Part shown: piece by piece, positions 46,731 to 56,006 of the stretch
How positions within the stretch are numbered: position 1 is the stretch's first letter
How the letters are laid out: every line of letters begins with the position of its first letter
Source: Datisca glomerata
Lineage: Eukaryota > Streptophyta > Magnoliopsida > Cucurbitales > Datiscaceae
Direction of reading: 5' to 3'
DNA length: 64,000 bases
Assembly (NCBI GenBank): GCA_003255025.1
Contig: QANY01004032.1
Span: forward strand, 1,792,756 to 1,856,755
Translations under genes and position numbers: made by a program
The notes under the pieces: generated by a model
Told to the model about the DNA's origin: nothing
What the model saw: only the letters and a program-made list of their open reading frames with translations
Database searches by the model: none

Positions 46731-47866
46731 AATATAAAGATGCACAAGGCCTACCAAGCGCCCAGCGCGCGGCCAAGGCCCACAAAGCTGAAAGCTTAGC
46801 ACTCGACCAAGGCACTCAAGGCTGAGCACGCTGAGCGCTCGACCAAGCCTTTAAGGCCGAGCACTTGAGTTCGGCCAGGCCCAGTAAGGCAGGGCCCAAT
46901 AGGCACCTAGGAAGTCCCTCCAAGGCTCAGCCAGTCCACAAAGCAGAGTGCACTCGGCCAGATCTGACGTAACAATATCCAAAGCATTCAAGCCCCGTCC
47001 AAAGTTCAGCTTGGCGCACCAGACGCTTGAATACAAAGGCGTGCACTTACCGACCTAACGTATGCTACGAATAAAATACTCACAACAGTGACACCAGTTA
47101 GCTTGGAAACTAAGATGAAGCTCATCACTCCCACCAACACTTACTTCCCAACTCTAGTATTGCGCTCTAGACTTAAGAAGTGGGGGCAAGCTGTGGGGAT
47201 ACAAAAACACATGGTCAACGGCCCACTTCAGATAAGGATTTAGGGCAAGACCCAATACTTATATTATAATGGAAGGCCTATAAGCCCCCAGCCTAATGGC
47301 TTTAGGCGACAGACCCACTTTATAGGGCCCAAGGTGACCAAGATAACAAATGGCTCATCTTGTTCGAGGTCAACAAGATGACCGAGGGCTCATCTTGTCG
47401 GAGGTCACCAAGATGACCAAGGGCTCATCATGTCTGAGGTCACTGGGATGACCGAGGGCTCATTATATCCGATGTCACCAAGATAATCGAGGGCTCGTCA
47501 TGTCTGAGTTCACCAAGATGACCGATGGCTCATCGTGTATGAGGGATCATCCCCTCCGACGTAACAGAAACACGATCTCAACAACCTGAAATAATCGTAA
47601 AGCTGATTGAAGTGATAAGATAAAAACTAAAAAGTAACTAATCTGAGGAGAATAGACGGTGACCCCTCACAAAGACGGTATGCATTCTCTCAACCATCGA
47701 TAATACAATTTCAAACACACCTTACTGACTTGAGTGTCAGAGTGTATTAGGCTTGGCACCACACCGATGTGAGATAATCCTTCGTCGTTTCATTGTCTTG
47801 TAGATTTTTGAATTCATCAGGTGATGCATGACAGCTCAATCGGACAATAGATTTTGAGCACCTACA
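46731..47866 (+). mobile_element. 3' end of an LTR retroelement inside the CACTA element
   Basis: 46731-47050 is unusually GC-rich with reiterated GCCGAGCACTYGACCAAGGC-like words, followed by AGAAGTGGGGGCAAGC at 47176-47191, a typical polypurine tract. Directly after it an LTR-like sequence starts TGTGGGGATACAAAAACAC (47192) and ends GAGCACCTACA (47866). The motif TTACTGACTTGAGTGTCAGA with nearby CACACCGATGTGAGA is common in plant gypsy LTRs. No pol is present, and the other end is missing or unrecognised. This is a relic nested within the CACTA element, so a third level of nesting. Confidence 0.55.
47332..47541. repeat. 35-bp tandem array, 6 units, within the LTR
   Basis: The unit AGGTCACCAAGATGACCGAG plus GGCTCATCATGTCTG is repeated six times in exactly 210 bp, with a few substitutions per copy. 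Confidence 0.9.
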
Positions 47867-49035
47867 ATCATACATATTATTGTCAAACATCATATTATTA
47901 CATGACATTATTATTTGATAACGATATAGTAAATAGTGATAAAGTACATTTGCCAACGTGTCTATGTTTTTGTCACAACAATATAAACATACAATCCAAG
48001 TAAAAAGTCTCTCAAAGTCAGTGACTTACATACTATAAGATATTTGCTATCAATTGCTCTATAATCTAGCATATAAATTTCAACTAAAACACCCAAGAAT
48101 ATTGTTATATAAGAACATCTAGCCAACTGTACCTTCAATTTATGATTTACAGCTGAATGAATATCTATGCGACATCTCCGCTGTAAAAAAAGAGCCATTT
48201 ATGTAATGAACACTTAAGCATAAAAGACAATAATAACTAAAAATCAGTCCAATAATCTAATAACCTAAATGTCAAAAATATAAGACCATGCACAGTTTAC
48301 ATTTCAGAATCAAGCAAAAACGATATGAAAAAGTTTAGTATAGTTGCAAACAAACTAATCACAGTTGAGGTTTTTTGCAACAAATGATGTTTTTCTCTAT
48401 TAAACGAAGAAAATTTTACCTTCTCAGCTTCTTTCTGAAATTTCTCCAAAAAGATTTGATGGCCTGAATCTAATATCCTCCACAAATTCTAAATACCCAG
48501 CCATAAATTCAAAATACCCATCTTCTAGAACACATGGTTGCATTGGAGATAGACTTTATTCTGCGTTCTTTGTCAACGTACACAAGAATCTCCAACTTTC
48601 AATAGAATCCAAATTAAATCCTAGCAATTCATCATAAAAAGTTTCTAAATTTTCACAGAGAACACAAAATATAGATTCGAAAGTAAGAATCTAGAAACTA
48701 GTAGACCAAGTTCTTTGATGGATTTTTCAGATACACAAAGTCGAGTAGAATTGGTAAATTTATAGCAACACAACACTACAGAATGGTATTCGGGGAGCTT
48801 TGCCGCAACCAAGAGCTATGGTAGATCCCATCAATACGAAATCCAATATTAATTGAACAAAATATATTTATCACAAAACACATCTTAGATCCCATCAATG
48901 ATGATTTTTAAGCTTAACAACTTAACATGTGAATATGGTTTGACACCTGACAATATAAAGATCTGTGGGATCAAGCAACAAATCTAATATGTTATACTAA
49001 GGAAACAAAACTAAAGACGAACCCCAAGAACAAAC
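47867..49035. other. CACTA interior, no recognised gene
   Basis: AT-rich with short exon-like pieces on the minus strand. For example 48418-48490 reads WRILDSGHQIFLEKFQKEAE before a donor-like GTAAAA. I cannot assign it. Confidence 0.3.
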
Positions 49036-49122
49036 TAGAGCCATGCCCACCATGCCTCCTCCAACTATAGCGATGTCATATTGGTGAATTTTATCAATAA
49101 AATTCTGATTCTGCTCTTGGAC
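49036..49122 (-). pseudogene. COQ6: Captured exon of a COQ6/UbiH-type FAD monooxygenase gene
   Basis: An 87-bp, 29-codon exon on the minus strand lies between the acceptor TGTTCTAG and the donor GTTTGT. It reads FIDKIHQYDIAIVGGGMVG followed by MAL. YDIAIVGGGMVGMAL is the FAD-binding beta-alpha-beta start (GxGxxG) in the form found in ubiquinone-biosynthesis monooxygenase COQ6, which hydroxylates the quinone ring in mitochondria. The rest of the enzyme (over 400 residues) is absent. A preceding frame on the same strand (49305 leftward, KASKRNLCAYATAKLSNS) could be the diverged leader exon. It lies inside the CACTA element and is most simply a captured gene fragment. Confidence 0.6.
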
Positions 49123-49550
49123 CTAGAACATAAAAGCAAATTAATTAAAACTAACCCTTCAAAAAGGTAAAAAAAATTGACAATACAGAAGGAAACAATT
49201 TGTATAAATTGAGAGAATAGTATTACATAGTTAGGCTGGCAATTAGTAGAATTAGATAATTTAGCAGTAGCATAAGCACATAAATTTCTTTTGGAAGCCT
49301 TCAATCTGCATACATTTGTAGCAAGGTTTCTGCTAATAACCTATTTCCAGCAGAATCTTCATCAAAATACAAATAAATCTATATGCCAAATATGGGAAGT
49401 TCACTGCAAAGGTAAAACTTGTTATTGATCGTTGATGCAACATATCATTAAAAACAATATAGATAATCTGATCACACCAAACGTGGAAGAAACCCCTAAG
49501 TTAATTTATTCCTCCAAATTAACAAATTAACCACTTTGAGATCAGAGCTT

Positions 49551-49996
49551 CTACCCCTTTGTGGTACTAGTGGATGATGTAGATAGTTTCTTTTTGGTTG
49601 GGGGATCCTCATTTTCTTTAGCAGCCTCCATAGTCATAAACTTAAAATAACTTTTAGCAGAAACAACTTTTGAAGAACCTAATAACAGACTTTTTATCAT
49701 TAATGAAGAACAATAACATTCAATGGGCAATCCAAACAATGGCATAATTGAACCTTGGCAATTTGAAAATATTGAACAAATTCTCGAATACCTAAAGTTA
49801 AAGGCCTCTATTGTAGAGGACATGGAACAATGTAAAATATAAGACGATCGGCGTAGGTGAAAAGTAAATATATAGATAATACATAACCATGAGGAAGAAT
49901 ATTAAATAATTCATGAAAGGAACCCATAAGCAGAGTTTCCTTTGGTCTCCATTCATCCTCATCCTTATTTCCACATCTAGGACTTCGAATCTGCAT
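49551..49996 (-). other. Exon-like pieces of unknown gene inside the CACTA element
   Basis: Two protein-like stretches on the minus strand: SPRCGNKDEDEWRPKETLLM with GSFHELFNILPHG (about 49993-49888, followed by donor-like GTTATG) and YFKFMTMEAAKENEDPPTKK (about 49655-49590). Their acidic and lysine-rich composition contrasts with the AT-rich setting. I do not recognise the family. They may be from the same captured locus as the COQ6-like exon, because they share its strand, or from another gene. Confidence 0.35.
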
Positions 49997-50868
49997 ATAG
50001 TTAAAGATAGAAAAGCAAAAAATTCAGAATCACACTAAATGAATGAGATGAACATAAAAGAAAGAGCAATGAGAATTTTTCACAAAAAAACCTTGAATTT
50101 AAGCATTGAACTCATTCAACCAAGTAAAAAGTAGGAACAAAACCCTCATTAACCATCAAAATCCATCACATTAGTCAAAAATTGAATTTCATAAATTAGC
50201 TCAAAACGTAAAAATCAATCCAAAATTCATCATAGTAGTCAAAATTACCTTTGAAACTTGCTGAAAATATCATAGAAAGATGGAGAGAGATAGGGTCAGA
50301 AAGAGGTACAAAAAGATAGATAGTGGATGACACCAAGGGTATAGAGAGAGAGAGAGTAAAAGAGTTATAGGGATGAATACTTAGGTATAGGGAGTGGTGT
50401 AGGGAATCTAGGGCTCCTTTAGACGAGCTCGACTATGACTGAATTCTAATTTCAGTTGTCATTTTTACCACTTGGAGAGCTCAGCTATGGATGATTTGAA
50501 GATTAAACAAGATCGCCATGGGTTGGGAAGCCTACTCAGGCTTAGGTTTAGGGAAAGAGAGAGAAATCAATTTGTTTCTAAAAGAAGAGGGAGAGAGCAA
50601 AGTGTGAGAAGCTACAAATGGAGCGTTCACGGCCAAGAAAGGTTTGAGAGAGGAGGAGAGGCCACGTGAGGAAGCGCTGGTTTTGAGTGTGTGATCTCTG
50701 ATTCTAAGTTTCCAGAGAGAGAAGAGGGTGAGGGTTGGGAATTTTTTCGAGTGTTTCAATTAGGCGAGGTTCGAGTTTTTATTTCCCCCACATTTTTAGG
50801 GGTTTTGATGGCGTTTTGTAACAAAACACCGTGCTTCAACGCTATTGAAGCCTTTAATTGTTGTAGTG

Positions 50869-51065
50869 AGAAGTATTGGAGTGCTCATTTTGATTATTTA
50901 AAATCGTGAACACCAAGTTTGTTGCTAGTGGGAAACTCGCTCCAACTCCAAGCCTATCAAAAGCATCTCAGATGGTAGTAAAAATGATGATAAAAGGCGG
51001 ATACAAGCCCGAAAAGGGATTCAGGAGTGAGTATCAAGGCATAATAAATTAATCAAAAGTTATCT
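50869..51065 (+). pseudogene. Continuation of Ogre copy 2 after the CACTA insertion: G-patch region
   Basis: After the AGA duplication the frame gives VLECSF, then, past a stop, VNTKFVASGKLAPTPSLSKA, SQMVVKMMIKGGYKPEKGF and a decayed end. It matches residue by residue the copy 1 segment ALECSF... to GYKPGKGLG. Homology stops near 51065, and nothing of RT or later domains follows. Confidence 0.82.
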
Positions 51066-51084
51066 CATAGAGATATAAGGCTAA

Positions 51085-51775
51085 CAAGCATGACTTGGCA
51101 TTTTAAAAGATGCCAAGGAAGCTTGACAATTTGGCAATCCTAATCTAGAAGTGGACAACCAATAAGAGTCAATTGGAGCATGACTTGGCTTTTTAAATAA
51201 TGACAATGAAACAAGACACATTGGCAATCCTAACCTAGTGGCAGCCAATAAGAGTTTTTTGGCAGATTACAAGTTCCTTATTTGTTACAAATATATTACT
51301 ATATTTTTTAAATTTTAGTCCAGGTTCTTTGGACACTAATATAGGATTTGAATAATGTTTAGAATTTAGTGTAGGCTCTTTGAACACTTTAGGATTTTCT
51401 AGGATTCTAGTTTTTTATTTAAGCATGGTTTCACAATGTATTGAATAACCTTGGACAATATAATTTATTTATGAGAGTTTTCTCTTTGGTTCTTCATAGA
51501 ACTTTTAGACTTATTAAGATATTTTCTTGTGGCGTCTAGACCCAGACTTATCACTCACTTTTCCTCCTTGTTTGTGAGTGTGATGTCTAAATCATACATC
51601 TGGTTCTTTTCGAAGCATCACATTTGAGTTTTAAGTCTTATACCTAAGGTTATATTTGTGTCATAGAAAATAGGTCAGAGTTTCTTCTTCTTTAAATCGA
51701 TCCTAGGGTTCTTGAACCATCATTGTTATCGGGTTTCATTAGAAATCGTCGATGAGGTTCATATCACTAGATAAG
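51085..51775 (+). repeat. LTR-like relic abutting the truncated Ogre copy 2
   Basis: Features suggest the LTR of a retroelement: a promoter-like AT-rich middle, TTATTTATGAGAGTTTTCTC, TTGTGGCGTCTAGACCCAG, and GATCCTAGGGTTCTTGAACC near the end. The first 170 bp contain a two-fold repeat keyed by GCATGACTTGGC (51090 and 51178) and GGCAATCCTAAYCTAG. No second LTR, PBS or PPT was found, so this is tentative. Its arrival or a linked deletion may have removed the rest of Ogre copy 2. Confidence 0.35.
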
Positions 51776-52570
51776 AAAAGTAAAAAAGCCATACTATGAG
51801 CCAACAGACCTACTCACGGGAGTTAGGCTTGCTTTTAACAAACATTATAGTTTCCCAATCATCAAAAGACTATTACTTGCTAAGGCTTACATCTCTAACA
51901 ACATTATCCATATATGATGAAGGATATATATATGGAAATAATGGCTCGGCTCCTCTTGTGGTACATTTACTAAAGTTTGATATTGAATGAGAACTTGACA
52001 TTTATTTCCCGGAATTGAATGCAGAGAGAGCTCATGAGGAACTAGATACAGAGAATTAGATGAGGATGTTTACTAGCTAGCAGGAATTAGAATCCGAAGT
52101 GGGATGTAGAGAATTAATTTGATGTTTTATGTTTACTAACTCACAGAAATTGAATTCTAAATGTATGACATTACTAAATACCTTTTTATAAAAAAATAGT
52201 GTTATGTTAATTAATAATAGTTGATCTTGCACAACTTACTATTTTAATTTTGTTTATGATTGAATATGTATATATTTAATGATTTAAATACATAATGAGA
52301 CTCATAGCAATTTTTTTTTTGTAAATTTAAATTTAAATCAACACATAACAAGGTAATTTTTGTGAAAATACAAATTACCCCCAGAACTTTCACTCTTTGG
52401 CAAGATGCCCTTAAACTTTATAAAATAAATTTAGAACCCCTAAATTTTTAAAAATTAGAAAAACGTTCATGCCGCCCACTTGCTTGATAGAATTTTACGT
52501 AGTTATGTCACATGGTACACTATGGTTCTACGTGGTGCCACGTGGTTCCTCTCGGTAACTTTGCCTCACC
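51776..52570. other. AT-rich sequence, no recognised gene
   Basis: No gene is seen. From about 52375 the wording (ACAAATTACCCCCAGAACTT, ACGTGGTGCCACGTGGTTCC) is of the kind seen in plant Mutator-like or MITE ends, but no partner end was located. Confidence 0.35.
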
Positions 52571-52630
52571 TCTCTAACTCTCTCTCTCTCTCTTTACTCT
52601 CTATCTCCCTCTCAGACTCTCTCTCTCTAA
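52571..52630. repeat. CT-rich microsatellite
   Basis: A run of CTCTCT interrupted by a few other bases (CTCTCTCTCTCTCTTTACTC and CAGACTCTCTCTCTC). Confidence 0.85.
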
Positions 52631-54589
52631 CTACCAAACAAACTCACACACCCAAGAGAGCTAAGACCACCCAAGCCAAAACCTCGGAACCGTAGCTAGA
52701 ACTTCAGCAAGAGATTAACATTGATTGGGAAACAGAGGTTGAGGTCCACCGAGAAGCTCCAAAACACATAATCTCGAATCCAAATGACAAACTCATCCAT
52801 GAAAAACACCAAGATGTGATATGCAAATATGTGAAATGTATCTTTTAGAGCGCACATCTACGTTTCAAAGTTTCTCAGTGGATATTCGACAGTAGATGTT
52901 TGTTTTGGATATGTCGCGAGTCTGAAAATACATCCCTGATCCCATAGCTGATCTCGAGGAAGCTTGGAACTTAGCTAGTAGAGAGAGGGGGCGATAGAGA
53001 AAACAGAGCCCGGCCCTAAACCCAACCCCTTCGTCTCCCATGTTTCTCACACAGTAAAATAGACCATGCTTCCAATATTGAATTCAGCTACTGGGAGAAG
53101 AGGCTCTTTCTCCATCTAGGTCTGATTTTTGAAATATATATAGTCAAGTAGACTTACTTGATTATCCATTAGAATGGATCAAAGGGATGAATTACACGTT
53201 AGATCGTGTAGAAAATCACATAAACGAATTTTTTACTTGTTCCACAACCTAAGAGTCATTGATCTTATATGTAAAAACTTCATTTCAATGTCAGATGAAT
53301 GATTTTCTCTCTTCTTTTACTAGAGGCCTGAATTTTGTGATTTATTTTTCTCTAAAATGCTACAATTTTTTTTCCTAATGGAAGTTTTTCTTATAAACTT
53401 ATGTTAGTGGGTTTTCATGTGAAAAGCTACCCATATTCTTTTTCGCAATGGGTTCGGCCGGCCCATCATGATGGGATTGAACTTATTTAATCATACATGA
53501 TCAATACAATCACATAGCAACTAATTCATATGGGAAAATGGGCCATGCGACCCACGAGCTCATATAAGAGTCAACTGCTACAAACTTGTTAGGGATTACA
53601 CAACAGTTCCAAAACTAAAGAATATCTATTTTTCTTGCTTTGCCCGGGACATATTTTGTTACATCAGTCCAAACATCTATAATCCCTTAAAGAGAAAAAT
53701 TTGACGTTAGAAAAACATATACACAATCATATCTTAGCCATTACAAAGTGATATAATTGATCGACCGGTGAACACACTATTGATGTAGGAAAAAAAACGT
53801 CTTCATATCCTTGATATATAACTTAGCTTGGAATAAATAGCATTCCTAGATATGTGCTTCGTTAGGTCACATTACCCTAACCATAGGTAACATGCTAAAG
53901 TATCGACATTTATTTGCCACTTCACTATATAGTCTAAAGTCACATAGAATATCAATGTGAGGCTTTAAATACCTCAAATGACTCATACACTGTGAGAGCA
54001 TGAATTTTTTTCACACTTCCCTTATTTAGCCACAAAATGACACATGTGGTATAAACATATGCTATAGTGATTTTCTCTTCTTAAAAAGAGTAATGGTCTA
54101 TTATTGAACCATTATAAAAATCTTCGCTCACTCGCAAATACCAAAATATTCTTCACGCCTAGCTTGAGATTTTATTTGCTTGCTCTTCATAGCGCCTAAA
54201 ATACGCTCTCCCATCATGTCCACCAACTAGGCAACATGATCGTCGGAGTCATGCCATCTATAAAATTAATATTTGGGCATCATCGTGACCCCTTATAAAG
54301 GTGACAACATAATCCATGTATGTTTCATTTGGTCTTTCCAAATATTTAAGCATACAATGTCTCATCTCAACTCGCTCTTCAAGCGTCTGAGGTGACCGCT
54401 TGTGTTAGTAAGTCAATTTATGCCCATCGAAATACATTTTTATTTTATCCAAACATGATATGTGTGTTTGTGCTACAAAAATAAAATAATGAACAACATC
54501 AAACTCATTAATTAATAACGTTGATACAAAATGTATTGAAACTTACACATCATATTATAATATATGTAATCCTAGAGATTTGACATGGC
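52631..54589. other. Intergenic sequence without recognisable gene
   Basis: Both strands are interrupted. A stretch at about 54110-54420 on the minus strand gives gag-like words (ERPNETYMDYV) but too few to name a family. No repeat structure is evident. Confidence 0.35.
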
Positions 54590-55455
54590 TTAGAGGAATA
54601 TCTCTAGGAATTGGCTTTGTCAAATTACCAACTATCATTTGATGTATAGAGACATGTTGTATCACTATTTCCTTTTACACTATAATATTTCATACAAAAT
54701 TATACTTGGTGTCTGTATGCTTTGTTTTTCCGTGATACTTCCAATCTTTAGTATAAGTGATGATTGCTAGGCTCCCATAAAATATTCTCTAGTTTCGATG
54801 CGCTAGAAATAACTTGTAAATGTTACAATAAACTTTCTAAGTCAATTTGCATCTTGCGCAGTAGCCAAACATGCTATAAATTTCACTTCCATAGTCGATA
54901 ATGCAATGCATGTCTATTTTTTTCTACTCCAAGATATGATGCCATTATTAGCAAGAAAGCATATCCAAATGTTGTGCGTTCGTCGTGGTATCCACCCCAA
55001 TCAACATTTGAGTAATCTACTAGATGCAAATCATTTTCATGATAGCATAAACATATATATGTGGTACCTTTAAGATACCTCAAAATCCTCTTAAAATATT
55101 TCCTATTAGCTTATCTAGGATTTGATTGATAACGATTGACAAAACGAACCATATAAAAATATCAGGGCCTGTACACATCATAGCATACATCAACTTCCAG
55201 TGGCATTCAAATATGGTACTCTGGTCATGCTTTCTTTTCCTTTTGGAGTCTTAGAACACATCTCTTGACTATGAACACTCTTTGTTATTGGAGGTTTGAT
55301 GGGTTAGCGATCTCGCATATTGAATTGTTCCAGTATTCTTCCAAATATACAAGTGACTAAGCAAGAAATCTTTTCAAATGATCTCGATATATCTTCACAC
55401 CTAGTATAAATGCTTCTTCATCCACATCCTTGATTACGCTCAAAATATACTTACA
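54590..55455 (-). pseudogene. Ty1/copia pol relic (end of RT and RNase H)
   Basis: The minus strand reads, in broken frames, FVNRYQSNPR and then RYLKGTTYICLCYHENDLHL, VDYSNVDWGGYHDERTTFGY and AFLL, followed by pieces of the RNase H end. RYLKGT...L...G(Y/F)SDADW is the hallmark link between RT and RNase H in copia elements; here SDADW has become SNVDW. Numerous stops. Neither LTR is recognised with certainty. Confidence 0.78.
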
Positions 55456-56006
55456 GTTATAGCAATATAGTTTAAGGTATTGACCCCACGATGAAGTATC
55501 GTAAAGAAAAAGGTTAGTGAAATGAAACGCTTAACGATAATTAATAATAAGAAAAGAAAATTATAAGGTAACTGAGAAAAGTGAATTTAATGAAAGATTG
55601 CTCCAAGAATTCAATAATAGAAGTGATTAAAATTAATAAATTTACAAGACATTAAATTTTTCTATTAAGCTTTGTTTATTTATGTTTACTTTGATTTGGA
55701 AATATAACTCAATTCAATACTTCACATCCCAAACATATTGTCGGGAAATATGTAATCAAAGACAAAAAAATTAATGAATTTGATATACGAAAAGTTTTTT
55801 CTGTTAAAAAATACTCAGATCTATCTTATGAGTTATTTAAAATTGATAATATATTTAATGACAATATTGTAGTAAAAGACCAATTCATAAAATAAGTCAT
55901 CACTAATAATTACATTCTAACAATTATCACATAAAGAAAGTATGATTGAATTTATATGAAAAAAATATATAATTTCTAGATTACGATAAAAAAAATGATA
56001 AAGATT
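55456..56006. other. AT-rich spacer
   Basis: No gene or repeat recognised. It runs up to the left end of the CACTA-type element at 56007. Confidence 0.4.

Larger units (their letters stand above)
44314..50868. mobile_element. CACTA (EnSpm) transposon inserted in the Ogre copy 2 protease/G-patch gene
   Basis: Ends are CACTACAACAA at 44314-44324 and the inverted TTGTTGTAGTG at 50858-50868, flanked by a perfect AGA duplication. The first 400 bp hold many copies, in both orientations, of a subterminal motif close to CTACCATAGCA / TGCTATGGTAG. The right side has a weaker counterpart (CAACGCTATTGAAG). No transposase domain is recognised in its 6.55 kb, so it looks non-autonomous. It carries a COQ6-like exon, other exon-like pieces and the 3' end of an LTR retroelement. 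Joining the sequences on either side restores the order of Ogre homology (EAAK, then VLECSF and the G-patch), proving the insertion. Confidence 0.9.
36077..51065 (+). mobile_element. Ogre copy 2, truncated and split by a CACTA element
   Basis: Plus-strand relative of the element at 2.9-19.5 kb. Present are the 5' LTR (36077-38281), a degraded PBS, leader, ORF1 (38926-40915), gag (from 41189), and protease and G-patch sequence split between 43560-44313 and 50869-51065. The G-patch part (MIKGGYKPEKGF) near 50985-51025 is the last recognisable piece. RT, RNase H, integrase and the 3' LTR are missing, and an LTR-like relic follows. The likely left target duplication is AATGT (36072-36076), but its partner cannot be found. 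Divergence from copy 1 is plain in both LTR and coding parts. Confidence 0.87.
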
